From Nannochloropsis oceanica (Eukaryota; Sar; Eustigmatophyceae; Eustigmatales; Monodopsidaceae): a DNA stretch of 64,000 bases. The notes beneath the pieces were generated by a model. The model was not told the DNA's origin, ran no database searches, and saw nothing but the letters and a program-made list of their open reading frames with translations. The position numbers were made by a program, and so were the translations under genes. Numbering within the stretch: position 1 is the first letter of the stretch; the number at the start of each line of letters is the position of its first letter. Below are positions 1 through 11,778 of this stretch, piece by piece. Location: NCBI GenBank assembly GCA_004519485.1, contig CP038133.1, positions 1-64,000 of the forward strand, in the 5' to 3' direction.

Positions 1-300
1 AAGGAAGGTGGTCGTGAGGGAGGGAAGGAAGGTGGTCGTGAGGGAGGAAGGAAAGTGGTCGTGAGGGAGGAAGGAAGGTGGTCGTGAGGGAGGGAAGGAA
101 GGTGGTCGTGAAGGAGGAGAGGAAGGTGGTCGTGAGGGAGGGAAGGAAGGTGGTCGTGAGGGAGGGAGGGAGGGAGAGAGGAAGAGAGGGAGGGAGGGAA
201 GGAAGGTTGTCGTGAGGGAGGGAGGGAAGGAAGGTGGTCGTGAGGGAGGGAGGGAGAGAGGAAGAGAAGGAGGGAGGGAGGGAAAGAGTGAGGGGCATAC
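1..300. repeat. Tandem array of a ~24-bp purine-rich minisatellite
   Basis: About nine imperfect copies of a 23-28 bp unit built around GGTGGTCGTGAGGGAG lie head to tail from the left edge, with internal expansion of GGGA and GAGA in later copies. The array ends at about 290, just before the stop codon of the minus-strand gene at 314, so it falls in that gene's 3' flank or UTR. It may continue beyond the window. It carries no protein-like reading frame other than repeats of Gly, Arg and Glu. Confidence 0.9.
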
Positions 301-313
301 GTACTTGCTGCCG

Positions 314-2311
314 CTAGTCATCGCTCCATCTCGCAGCAGGCCATCCATCAGTCCCATCCCCCTCCCCCCCCCCCCCCTCCTCCTCATCCTCCTCCTCCTC
401 CTCCTCCTCCTCCTCCATCCTCCGCTTGTACAGCATGTCATCATTGGCCGCTACTGCCGCCGCCGTCGTTGTTGATACCCCCCCTTCTTTCCCTCCTTTC
501 TCTCTCTGAGTCAGTCCTGCAAGTGGCTCCCCCTTCTCCCCATCCTCCTCCTCCTCGTCCTCCTCCTCGTCCTCCTCCTCGTCCTCCTCCTCGTCCTCTA
601 GAAGGTCATCTTCATCATCGCCTTCATCGTACATCAAGTCCTGAAACCGCAGGGAGGACGACGGAGCAGTACCAGCGGAAGGAGTAGCAGCAGTAGCAAT
701 AGTAGAGGTGAACTCAGGAGGAGGAGGAGGAGGAGGGGGGGAAGGAAGAGGGGAGGGAGGGAGGGGAACGGTCTCGCCGTTAATGCCTGGCTGTTGGGCC
801 AGGTCGCGGGGACGAAGGCCGCGGACGAAAAGGGCGCCGGGAGGAACGTGGAGGAGACAATGCGACTTGTCAGAGAGGAAGATGGTGGCATTCTCTTCAT
901 CGGTGAGCTTGGAGTTGGAGGGAGGGAGGGAGGGAGGGAGGGAGGGAGGGAGGGAGGGAGGGGGGGTAAGCTTGAAAGAAGACGGGCGAGGGGGAGGGAG
1001 GGAGGAAGGACGTTTACGGGATAGAGCACAGAAAGGACGTGGTGATGGTGGTGAAAGGGAGGGGGCGAGCGAGGGAGGGGCAAGGTGGACGACCGAAAAG
1101 GGATGACAGATTCAAGGGAATCGAGTGTGAAATGCACTTGATATGATGAAAGAGGAGAGGGGTATCCATGACACCAAAACGGCCCGAGGTCTGTGTTCGT
1201 GATCGGTGGCAATCAATGACAATCGTCGCCAAAGCCGACGTATCACCCAATGGGTAGTTTGAGAACCAGTTCCTCCGGCGTAGGGACGTATCTAATGGGA
1301 CGACGGACTCACCTCCAAGACAATCAGACTCTTCTCCACTGCCTCCTTCGTCCGATGCCCCGGATCGCCCTGCAGGCCCGTCATCTGTTGGAACGTCGTC
1401 ATCGGTTGTACGTGAGCCGCCTTGTGAGTGACTGTGTACAAGCGCCCCTCCTCCCGTCCCCTCTCTCCCTCCCTTACTCTCCTACCTGCGGTGGCGCCCA
1501 CGGGTTGGGCACCTCAGCCTTCCTCTTGCTATAGTCCTTTAGCCTCCCCAAACCCCCCATTTTCGTCTTTTTGTGTATTCCTAAGCCTACTCCTCCTCCG
1601 TGCTTGTTCATTTCCGCCTCCTTCCCTTCCTTCCCTCCTTCCTCGTCCTCCAATGGCACCTCCCGGACGCCCTCACCGTGCCAAGCAGCATGTGGGGAAA
1701 TACCGGCCGTCAACAAATCAGGGTCGTTTCGAAGAAGGGTGGATCGAGGAGGAGATATAAGGAGGGTTTCCAACGCAGACGTGTAGAGTTGACGAGTCCA
1801 AAGCTTGCAGTCGGGCCCGCCGCCTTCTTGCGTGTCGAGCTGGGAGGAAGGGAAGGGGGGAGGGGTGGGGGAGGATGAATGAGGCATTGGAAACGGAAAA
1901 TGGACGCGAAAGCCCCCAAGACGCAAAATTTCAATTTCTAGCAAATATACATGCGGAAGAATCAAGGAAAATGGCAGTTGCGCTCTTTCAGCTCTGTCCC
2001 TGATTGCTTACCATTTCATCGAGCAAGGCCCCCGCGTCTAAGTACCGCTCCTGCAGCAAGTCTGCCGCGATCGGCAAAGGCAATCCAAACGGTGTGGTGC
2101 TGGCCGCAATGTGCTCAAAGAAGAAAGTGGGGTCACCCGGCTTGGCCGTAGATGCGGGCAGGAGGACCATCTCCCCGGAGAGACCGTCTTGGAGGAGGCG
2201 GACTGGGAGGGGAAAGGCTTGCTGCTTCTCCTCATCGTTTTCCACTGGCATGGCCTCCACATCCGCAAACAAGGCGGCCACAGCCGTGTCGTCCAAAACG
2301 ACAGGTGGCAT
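314..2311 (-). CDS. Hypothetical protein with acidic C-terminal tail, four exons
   Basis: I do not recognise this family. Four exons join in phase: 2311-2012, 1839-1486, 1420-1313 and 907-314, giving about 451 residues. Each junction has GT-AG borders and keeps an open frame. The start is the ATG at 2311, which opens MPPVVLDDTAVAALFADVEA. Exons 1 and 2 look globular, with mixed hydrophobic and charged residues. Exon 3 holds AAHVQPMTTFQQMTGLQG. Exon 4 begins LTDEENATIFLSDKSHCLL and ends in a proline run followed by long Asp/Glu runs. The acidic tail suggests a nuclear or chaperone-like role, but that is only inference. It is divergent from lon with about 400 bp between the starts. The exon 3 acceptor (CACAAG) is weak, so the middle of the model is the least certain part. 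Confidence 0.6.
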
Positions 2312-2713
2312 CCCTCTTTATGGCCTGTGGTAGTGTGTTGGTAATGTGTGTGTCTAAAGGTATGTTGCCAGTAGTCCTGGAATGGGGCAAAATGCTGCTG
2401 CAACTCGCTGCCGCAGTGGTGAATGTGGCGATCGTCGGCTAGCGGGGTCTCAGAGGACGGCGACACGCACGCAGCGCTTGAGCAGGCAAACCAGAATATC
2501 GCATGTGTGTATTAATCAGAGCAAAAGGAGACTGCAATGACCTCATTGACTTGCAATCGATGGATGCCCCCCCGACCTCCCCACCCCAGGCCCCCAGGCT
2601 CCCGAGTCACTGGCAACCTCTTCACGATCATCATTTCTCAGCCCATCGTCTTCCTCCCTCACTTCCCTCTCCCACCCACATAAACTCGTCCGCCACACAC
2701 ACCGTACAGGAAA
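2312..2713. promoter_or_regulatory. Intergenic region between divergent starts
   Basis: This 402-bp stretch separates the start codons of the hypothetical gene (-) and lon (+), so it must hold both 5' UTRs and promoters. No clear TATA box or long repeat is visible. Short pyrimidine stretches precede the lon ATG. Confidence 0.5.
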
Positions 2714-5648
2714 ATGCTTTCGAGCATCCTGCGACACCAGCGAGGGGCGGCTGCAATGTCAGCCTCGTTGTCAAGCAGCCGGGTCCTTGCCTCCTCTCCC
2801 TTGCTGCAGGGCTTGGTCGAGGCCAGCTACGCCCACGCCCGCGACCCTTACAACTACCAACTAATTTACGTGCCTGTCCGAGGTTTATCATCGTGGTGGG
2901 GCAAGGGCAACAAGGAAGGCGGAGGAGGATCGGCAGCGGGAGCTGCGAAAGGAAGGGGAGGAGGAACAGACAAAGGAGGAGGGGCGGACAAGGATAATGG
3001 AAGCGGGATTAGCAGCAGCGAGGGCGGCGGCGGCAGCAGCAATGGCAGCGGTAGCAGCAAGGAAGGAGAGCGCGTCGTTGTGGTGGAGAACCGCGGGCTC
3101 AAGGGCAGCAGCTGTAGTAGTAGCCATGGCAACAGCAATGGGCACCCCAGCGACGCAGTGGCCAAGGTTGGGGCAGGGGACAATGCGCCCCGGCACCCAC
3201 ATGTCCTGGCCTTGCCTATACTTCGCCGTCCTTTTTTCCCAGGGTTGGTTCAAGCTGTGAATATCACGAGTCCGAAGGTGTTCGAGGCCATCTCGAGCAT
3301 TAAGAACGATTACGGTCATTATTATGTGGGGACCTTCATGAGGAAGGAAGAGCCCTTGGAGGGTAGCCCCCCCGAAGTCATCACGGACATGTCACAGATT
3401 TATGCGGTGGGCACACTGGCGCAAGTTCAGAACACTATTCCGCTTGGGATGGGAGGACAGGTGGTGTTGGTCAGTCATCGTAGGATTAAGATTGACGGGC
3501 CATTCGCAGTCGGCCCGCCGTTGCGGGTTAAGGTGTCGCATTTGGAGGGGAAGGCGTATGACAGCGAGAGTAACCTAATCAAGGCCTACAGCAACGAGGT
3601 GAGGGGGAGGAAAGGGGGCCGGGAAGGGAGGGAAGGGTGGGGGAGAGGGAGCTTTATGTCGGTGGCTTGCCTTGAGGTAGGCAAGCATAGAGCCAACCTC
3701 TGAGGCCGCATTCATTTACTCATGACTCCCCCCCGCTCCTTCCTCCCCTCCTTCCTTCCTTCCCCTCCCTACCTTCCTCCGTCTTGAACTCAGGTGGTGT
3801 CCACCGTCCGGGAGCTGGTGAAAGTCAACCCGCTGTTCAAGGAGCACTTCAATTTCTACACCCAAAAGATCGACATTGTGGACCCGTTCAAGCTCGCGGA
3901 TTTCGCCGCCACCCTCTCCACGGCCGAGGGGCCGGAGTTACAGGTAGGGAGGGAGGGAGGAAGGAGGGGGGGATTGATAGGAAGGAGGGAGGGAGCGAGG
4001 GGAGGGGTAGGACTTCATATCAATTGTCGGCATGTTTCTTACAGGCGTCTCTTCCCTCTCTCCCTCCCGCCCTCTCTTCCTCCCTCCATCCCTCCTCCAC
4101 TCCCTCCCTCCCTCCCGCCCTCCCTTCGCAGGAAGTCTTGGAGGAACTGGACGCCGAGAAGCGGCTCAATAAGGCCCTCATTCTCATAAAGAAGGAGCTC
4201 GAGCTGGGCAAAATTCAGCAGGAGATCCAACAGGTCAGATCCTCCCTCCCTCCCTCCCTCCCTCCCTCCCCTTCTCGTTGGTCTCGTCTGTGGGTTTTGG
4301 CTCAGCTCCCGCCCTCCATGGTTTCATACTCCTTTCAAGTACCGACTTCCCCTCCCTCCCCTCCCTTCCTCCAACCCTCCCTCCCTTCTACAGCAAGTTG
4401 AAGCGAAAATCTCTCAAAAGCAGCGAGAGTATTTTCTGATGGAGCAACTAAAGTACATCAAGAAGGTACGCCCTTCCTCCCTTCCTCCCTCTCTCTCTCC
4501 CTCCCTCCCTCCCTCTTCCATTCCCTCTCTTCCCTCCTTTCCCTCCCTCCCTTCGCCCACACCCACACGTCTTTTCCCTCCCCGTCCTCCATGCCACGCC
4601 CTCGCCCTCACCCACGCCCACCCTCCCTCTTTCGCCCCCTTTTGCTATTTGTAACATGCCCCCCTCCCCCCCTCCCCCCCTCCCTCCCTCCCTCCCTCCC
4701 TCCCTATCCCTCTCTTTTAGGAGCTCGGCATGGAGAAGGATGACAAGACGCATTGCTGACCAAGTTCCCGAGACCGAATGAAGGACTTGAAGGTATCCCG
4801 CCCGCTCTCCCTCCGCCCTCTCCTTCCTCTTCTCTCTCATCTCTCTCTCTCTTCTCTTCTCTCTCCTCTCCTTCCCTCGTTCCTCGTTCCCCATCTTCCT
4901 CCCCTCCTCCCCGCCTCCCCTCCTTCTCTCTCTTCTTCCCCCTCCCTCCTCCCTCCCTTCCTCCCTCCCTTCTTCCCTCCCTCCCTCCCTTACTCCTCCT
5001 CTTTCCTCCCCCCCTCGATACCTACACCCCTTGTCCCTCGTCTTCCCCCTCTCAGGTGCCCAAGCTGGCCGAAGCCGCCATCAACGAGGAGTTGGAAAAA
5101 CTTGAGGTTACCTTCCCTCCCTCCTCCCTCCCTCCCTCCCTCCCTCCTTTCTCCACTCCCTCTTGCCCTCCCTCTTGCCCTTCCTCCCTCCCTCCCTCTC
5201 TCCTTCCCTCCTGCTCTCTACGCCTGTCCCTCCCTTCCTCCCTCTTTTCCCCTCCCTTATGCGCCCTCCCTCCCTCCCTTCCCCCTCCCCTCTTTTCAAA
5301 GGCCCTGGAGAAGAATAGCAGCGAGTTTAATGTTACCCGGAACTACCTGGAATGGCTTACCTCCCTCCCTTGGGGTCTGACCAGCGTCGAAAATTTCGAC
5401 TTGAAGCGAGCCAAGACGATATTAGACGAGGATCATTATGGGTTGCAGGTGGGGAGAGAGGGAAGAAGGGAGGGAGGGAGGGAGGGACAGGTGGTTGATT
5501 TTGAGGAGGCCGTTTGGGACGTCATTTGGGATGTGACTGAGAGTCACAGGTGAGTTGCTCCTTCTCTCTTTGTCTCTTTCTGTCTTTCTGTCTCTCTCTC
5601 TCTCTCTCTGTCTTTCTGTCTCTCTCTCTCTCTCTCTTTCTGTGTCTT

Positions 5649-5701
<53 letters not shown>

Positions 5702-8242
5702 CTCTGTAGTGAGAGGGGGAGGAGGGGGGGCAGGTGGCAGAGTCTCTGTGGGGCAGATCCCGGATGAGGTCCAGGCCTTAATCGACGGAGAACGGCGGCT
5801 TCTCAAGGTGGAGGGTTCCGCCCGCTTGCACGTGAATTTGAATGAGAAGACCGGATCCTTAGACACGGGGATATGAGTGGGCCTATGGGACCGGATCATT
5901 TAGACACGGGGATATGAGTGGGCCTATGGGAGGTCTAACAAGGTCTTCTCATTCAAATTCACGTGCAAGCGGCCGGGACCCTCCACCTTGAGAAGCCGCC
6001 GTTCTCCGTCGATTAAGGCCTGGACCTCATCCGGGATCTGCCCCACAGAGACTCTGCCACCTGCCCCCCCTTCCCCCCCCCTTCCCACTCTTTCCTCTAC
6101 TTCTTTCTGTTTCCGTCGCTGGCTCTTCCTTTCTTTCCCGTGCTTCTCCCGTCCCCTCTCTCTTTCCTCCTTAATGTTGTCCTTTTTCCAGAGACATTTT
6201 GGGCTGCCATACCGTACACTCCTGACCAAAGCTTCTGATACCCCCTCCCTCCCTCCCTCCCTCCTCTAGGACATCAAAAACCGCATTTTGGAGTTCATGG
6301 CCGTGAGCAAACTCAAGGGGAGCACACAAGGGAAGATCCTCTGTTTCGTCGGCCCCCCCGGGGTGGGTAAGACGAGCATTGGCAAGTCGATCGCCCGGGC
6401 TCTAGGACGCGAGTTCCATCGTTTTTCGGTCGGAGGTTTGTATGATGTGGCTGAGATAAAGGGGCATCGACGCACCTATGTGGGGGCCATGCCCGGGAAA
6501 ATTATCCAAGTACGTGTGTTTATTTCTCCCATCACTATTGATTTAATTAATTTCTTTTTTTAACAAAGTACTTTCATTTATTTTTTTTATTTTACGAATG
6601 TCTGTGGGGCATATGGGTTTCGCCATCTCCTCTTTCCCTTCCTCCCTCCCGCCCGTCTCTTTGCTTTATCTTGAGGGAATGGAAGAAATTCCCACCTTCC
6701 CTCCCTCCCTCCTTCCCTCCCTCCCTCCCTCCCTCCCTCCACCCCCCCCCCACAGTGTCTAAAAACTGTGCAGACCTCCAATCCTCTCGTGCTCATCGAC
6801 GAGGTTGACAAACTGGGTCGGGATCGAGGGGATCCCGCCTCAGCTCTCCTGGAGCTGCTGGATCCCAATCAGAACGAGAGCTTTATTGACCATTACCTGG
6901 ATGTGCCTGTGGATGTATCCAAAGTCCTCTTTATATGCACAGCCAACTTGATAGGTACGCCCCCTTCGCTCCCTCCCTCTCTCCTCCCTCTTTCCCTCCC
7001 TGCCATGAATGGTCCCAGAACGAGAGATCTAATGGTCCCTCTCCTCCCTCTCACCCCCCTCTCTCCCCCTCCCTCCCTCCCTCCCCTTCCCTCGCTTCCT
7101 TCCCAGACACCATCCCCGGGCCCTTGTTGGACCGAATGGAGGTCATTCGACTCTCCGGGTACGATTTACCCGAAAAAGTGGCCATTGCGCAGCAGTATCT
7201 GGTGCCAAAGGCACGCGCGGAGGCAGGCATCCCCCTCCCTTCGAAGGAAGAAGCGGCAGACGCGGGAGCAACAGCGGGGGGAGGAGGAGGAGGAGAAAAA
7301 GTAGTAGAGCTTGAGGAGGGCAAAGGGAAGGAGGCAATGGCGGTGGAGAAGGAGGTGGAGGTGCCAGAGAGTATGGCCATCACGGAGGGAGCGATCGACT
7401 CGTTGATCCGATGGTACTGCCGAGAGGCGGGCGTGCGGAATTTGGAGAAGCACATCGAGAAGATATGCCGGAAACTGGCTCATGAGGTGGTTCAGAAGGA
7501 GGAGGGGGTTGAATCCAAGGGCCCAGGGGAGGGAGGGAAGGATGGAGAAGATGACGTGGCGACGAGGGAGGATTGGGCCGTGACGGAGAAGAATTTGGAG
7601 AAGTACGTGGGAAAGAGGGTGTTTACAAGTGACCGTCTGTATGAGGGCGGGGCACCGCCTGGGGTGGTGATGGGATTGAGCTGGACGGCGATGGGAGGGG
7701 CGAGTTTGTACATTGAGGTGCAGAGTGTCCGGCATAAGAGCAGTGGGGGAGGGACGTTGACCACCACGGGACAGATGGGAAGTGTGATGGAGGAGAGTAC
7801 CCGGATCTCACACACGTTTGCGAGAAGGAAGCTGGAGGATTTCCAGGCGGACAATGCATTTTTTGATACGCATGATCTGCATATGCATGTACCGGAGGGG
7901 GCGATCCCGAAAGAGGGTCCGTCGGCGGGGGTGACGATGACGACGGCGTTGCTGTCGCTGGCCCTAAATAGACCAGTGAGGGCTGACGTGGCAATGACGG
8001 GCGAGATCTCACTGACGGGAAAGGTGCTGCCGGTGGGTGGTATCAAGGAGAAGACGATAGCAGCCAGGAGGTCGGGAGTGACGTGTCTGGTATTCCCCGC
8101 GGGAAATAAAAAAGATTTTGAGGACTTACCGGGGTACTTGAAGGACGGCTTGGAGGTGCATTTCGCAAGTAAGTATGATGAGGTCTTTGATTGTGCGTTT
8201 GCGGAGGAAAGTGGGGGAGGGGGGGAAGGAGGATTCTTCTAA
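2714..8242 (+). CDS. LON1: Mitochondrial Lon protease, ten exons
   Basis: ATP-dependent serine protease that degrades damaged proteins in the mitochondrial matrix. Exons: 2714-3598, 3794-3943, 4132-4233, 4394-4465, 4721-4792, 5056-5106, 5302-5448, 6270-6509, 6756-6954, 7107-8242, about 1017 codons. The N-terminus is transit-like and Ser/Gly-rich; a substrate-binding domain follows. The AAA+ module has Walker A GPPGVGKT (about residues 521-528) and Walker B LIDEVDK. The protease domain has the catalytic Ser in GPSAG (about 912) and Lys in GGIKEK (about 955), spaced 43 residues apart as in the family. A Gly/Glu-rich linker (about 690-720) is an insertion. Odd feature: exon 5 cannot be read straight through. 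Its two ends share one frame, but the middle (ALLTKF) is shifted, producing an in-frame TGA; one base appears missing after GACAAGAC and one extra after AAGTTC. Sequence error or recent lesion are both possible. Intron 7 contains a large palindrome. Confidence 0.93.
5551..5706. repeat. (TCTG)n/(TCTC)n microsatellite in Lon intron 7
   Basis: About 155 bp of alternating TCTG and TCTC units runs directly up to the left side of the palindrome. It is entirely pyrimidine-plus-G on the sense strand and lies within the 821-bp intron 5449-6269, by far the longest intron of lon. Confidence 0.9.
5724..6068. repeat. Near-perfect 128-bp inverted repeat with duplicated loop, inside Lon intron 7
   Basis: The left arm (about 5724-5852) and right arm (about 5942-6068) are reverse complements with only two clear substitutions. 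The ~90-bp loop holds a 40/41-bp direct repeat (5851-5890 and 5891-5931) built on TTTAGACACGGGGATATGAG. Each arm, read toward the loop, stays open and encodes nearly the same peptide, including [19 protein letters not shown]; the two arm substitutions change Ser-Ala to Pro-Gly. The peptide is not part of Lon and I could not assign it to a family. There are no obvious target-site duplications or terminal motifs that would make it a known transposon. It may be a captured exon in foldback arrangement or an assembly foldback. Confidence 0.85.
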
Positions 8243-9447
8243 GGAGTGGGGAGGGAGGAGAGCTCCGAGGAGGCATTGTATTTACAGCGGAGAGCGAAGA
8301 ATGAAGTGAGAGGAAGTTAGGAGGGAGGAAAAGACAAAGACGGGCTGCATTAAGAGAAAGTGAAGAGCATCAGCAGCGCATCACAGAAAATGATTGAGGG
8401 AACAACATCTTCAAATGTATGAAACAAAAAGGATGGAAGTGGAAGAGCAAAGCTGACGCCCTTTTCGTCGTCGTTGCTGGTGTTAAAATTGCGCGTTTCT
8501 TTTTTTTCCGTCTTTGTCGTCTTTTGACTTTTTTATCTTCTTTTCTGTCTTCTTTTATTCTTCTCTTCTTCTTCATCACTCCCTCTTCATTTTTCTTCTT
8601 CTTTTTCCTCGTCCATTGTCCTCGGGCATTACCAGTTGTGCTGCTCACGTGCGCGCAAGCGGTGAAAGGGTGAGAGGATACACGGACAACAATCATTGAA
8701 AATTACGCTTAAAGCCGGTGCCTGGAAAAGTCCACGCGCAGATGGCCTTTGCTTGCCTTGCTGCTGCTGCAGCTGCTGCTGCTGTCGCCTGTGATGGTAA
8801 TGGTTGTTGTTGTGGTCCTGCTTGCTTGCTAGTTTGCATTGCGTTTGCGGTTGCCTTATGACCGACTCCGTGTGATTGATCCTTAAACATATTTTATCAT
8901 TGATGTGGATTGTGTGACGACGGCAAAAAAGAATTACTTTACACATGACTATCACACCTGCTCCCCTCCCTTCTCCTTTCAATCGGTCAACTTCCCAACC
9001 GCTCCTCGAAAATATTTCAGTTGAATCCTCTATTACGTACCCCTTACTTAAATTTACTTTCTCTCTCCCCATCAATGCGCCGTTGTTCTGAAGTTGTATT
9101 ATTGATGGGAGATGATTGGCACTGCACCAGACCTGGCCAAAAGCCACCACAGGTGGCCACATACTCTTGCATGGGCATATTCTACCGAGGCAAAGATTAA
9201 AGTGCACGTCCCCTGCCCCTCTCTCTCCCTACTTCCTTCAGTCTCAGTGGTTCCGTGCCCGTTCAGCACTACATCGCCCTGCCCGCTGTTCCTTCTCAAA
9301 CAGCCACCCATCCCAACCCACATACACAGAAACAACCTTTCCTACACATTTTCCCAAGTCTTCTCTTCACTATTCTACACTAATACACCACCGTGATATG
9401 CCGGTTATCTAGATGTCTTTTCTCCTTTCTCATCCTTTCTTTCCCAT
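8243..9447. other. Convergent 3' flanks of Lon and cellulose synthase
   Basis: This 1.2-kb stretch lies between two stop codons and is less GC-rich than the genes. It contains a T-rich run (8488-8610), a short CTG/GTT-rich patch (8758-8820) and no ORF with gene-like composition. It presumably holds the two 3' UTRs and polyadenylation signals. I see nothing else in it. Confidence 0.5.
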
Positions 9448-11778
9448 TTAAGGACTGCTGGGCAATTTAGGCGTCACAGGGACCACGCGGGGGTCAGACC
9501 CATCGTCCGCCATGACAGGCACCGTCTTACCTCCCGGATTCTTCAGAGAATCAAAGAACTCCCCAAACACCATACCAATAGGGGGGTACAACTGCCAAAG
9601 CACTACCGCAATCCAAATACAACTCACAGCTTGTCCCAAAAGCTTCTCCGTGGTGAAATTCGGCAAGGTCGAGTTATAGGCCACACGAGCCACACAGAGG
9701 GCGGAGAGAATGTAATATAAAATATGAGGAATCACGTGGCCAAATTCCTTTCGAAGCTGACCCACGTGGACATCCTTGTTGGTGACAGCAAATACCATCC
9801 TCCCATGCCGAAGCACCTTGAATACGGCGTCCATCTTGCAAAACAACATAAACACGGACTCCTGCACGGAGCGCATCAGATACAGCTTGGGCACATCCCG
9901 GTAGCTGACTATCAACATCCAAACCGTGAACGTCATGAAGGCACCCATAAAGTACAAGTACTCCCCCGCATCCACCGGCGCCACCAAAATGTGTGGGTTC
10001 CCCAAGGCAACGAAGGGAACGATACACACAAGCAACAACGGGAAGCTCAGGAGCGCCTGCAGACCGGCCCAAAAATACAGATATTTCTGTTTAATGGTCA
10101 ATCCCTGCCGCCAAATAGAATTGTGGTAAAAGAAGATCTCCACCGCTCCCCCCGCCCATCGCAATCGTTGCTTCATAAAGTCATGCAGAGACTCAGGAGA
10201 CAGGCCTCGGGCCAGGTATTCATGGACGTACTTGCTCTTGAACCCAGCGTTGTGGAGGTACATCGACGTCAAGAAATCTTCAGTCACCGAACCGTAGATA
10301 AACCCGCCAATGGACGTGAGGCAGGCCCGAGAGAAGATCACGTTCGTCCCGCAGCAAGGCGCGGAATCGGCGCCATCCCATCCCTGGAGGACAGGGCCGT
10401 AGAAGTATCGGTATTGCTGCCCGAGAGGGTCGCTCAACGGCACGCCGAAGAACGACTGCGGAGATTGGACCAGAGCAATGTTCGGGTCCACTTCGTACTT
10501 GTCGTTGCCGGTCTAAGAGAGGGAGGAAGAGAGGGAGGGAGGGAGGGAGGGGGGTGAGGATGAATTTTTGGATGGAATGTAGTTTTCAGAAAAATACAAT
10601 CAGACAAAGATGTACGTACATCCATCTCTCTCTCTCTTATTCCATCCCTCCCTCTGTTCCTTTATTTGTTTCTCTTTCCACCCTGAGAAGTCCACCAACT
10701 TACTCGCATGTAGAAATGAGGAATGAGCGCATCCAAGAAATGGGGCTCCGCCACCATGTCACAATCGAAGATGACGAGGAATTGACCCGTCGTCCCTTCA
10801 TTGAGAATGGCATTATTCAAGTTTCCGGCCTTGGCGTGGTGTGGTTTCCCCGCCTCCTTGACACGGCGGAAGTAGCGCAGGACCACGTGATTTCCACGCG
10901 CCTTATTCTCCTCCCGCACAGCGTCGACCAGGGCGCGGACCTCATCGCGGTTCTTCCCATCGTCGCAGATGTTCACCGTCATTTTGTTCACGGGATAGTC
11001 CATCGCGCAGGCCGCCACAAGTGTGTCGCGAATGATTTCTACAGGCTCTGTGTAGCAAGGAATCATCACATCAATGGTGGGCTTGTCCGCGTCCGACAAA
11101 AGCATATCCGAAAGACGCTTGCGGGGACGGAGGATGCGGTGCCAGATCATGAAGTAAGAGATGAAGAGGCCTGTGATGTGGCGGCAGGTGTAGAGAGGAG
11201 GTGAGGACACATGATCAAGAGACAACAAACACAGGAGAGGAAAGGCACGGGGGGATGAGCAACCACGCGGGGTGAGAGGGAGGGCAGGATGGATATTTGA
11301 AGAGGAGATATGAGGGTGAGCAGGCCTTGACTATTATCGCCGGCTTCATCGAGATTCTGTTTCCTCTTCCCTCTCTACTTAAATTCTTTCCTCTATTCCA
11401 ACATGCCAAGAATCAAAGACACTCACCTGGTATGACGAGGGACGTCTCGGCCGCGATGAGGGGCGCGGAGATCCAGTAGGAGGAGGGATGAGTGACAAAG
11501 GTCTTCCAGCGCCATGCCATGTAAATTGACATGGCGGCAAAGGAGACGATCACCACGCTGCGCTCGTAAAACAAGAGGTACTTATTGGGCGCGACAATAT
11601 CTTGGTCCAGCTCCTTCTGGGTGTAGGCCGGGATGAGGGAGCTCTTTAGCTGAGGGATAGGCATAACTTTCCCTTGCTGCAGGGCCAGCTTGTGATCTTG
11701 CGCCGCCTTGCTGGTGGCGAAGGCACTCTCATTCAAGGCACCCTTTTTGCCCGGCGAGCGTAGCCTTGGTACGGTCAT
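9448..11778 (-). CDS. CesA: Cellulose synthase (GT2), three exons
   Basis: Processive family-2 glycosyltransferase that polymerises glucose from UDP-glucose and extrudes the glucan across the plasma membrane. Exons 11778-11427, 11170-10704 and 10512-9448 join in phase (phase 1, then 0) to about 627 residues. Two N-terminal membrane segments flank the first junction. The catalytic domain shows the GT2 acidic motifs in order: NICDDGKN, FDCDM, TED (GSVTEDF) and QRLRW, the Q-x-x-R-W signature. Several membrane helices follow, including the block around FWAGLQALLSFPLLLVC. No plant-type RING finger or plant-conserved insertion is present and the length is short, so the architecture is closer to bacterial BcsA and red-algal enzymes than to land-plant CesA. 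A role in the algal wall is inferred from the family. Confidence 0.9.

Noticed and set aside
469-5380. Many Gly/Arg/Glu- or Pro/Ser/Leu-rich ORFs over the GGGA/CCCT tracts, including plus-strand ones over 4753-5553
   Set aside because: They are translations of simple repeats in introns and flanks; the true Lon and hypothetical-gene exons explain the coding signal.
5449-6269. Reading the palindrome arm peptide as an extra Lon exon
   Set aside because: Exons 7 and 8 of Lon join seamlessly (HYGLQ to DIKNRILEF) exactly as in the family, leaving no place for the peptide.
8629-9207. 192-codon minus-strand ORF between Lon and cellulose synthase
   Set aside because: It sits in a convergent 3' gap, has His/Gln simple sequence from CTG/GTT repeats and no domain-like part.
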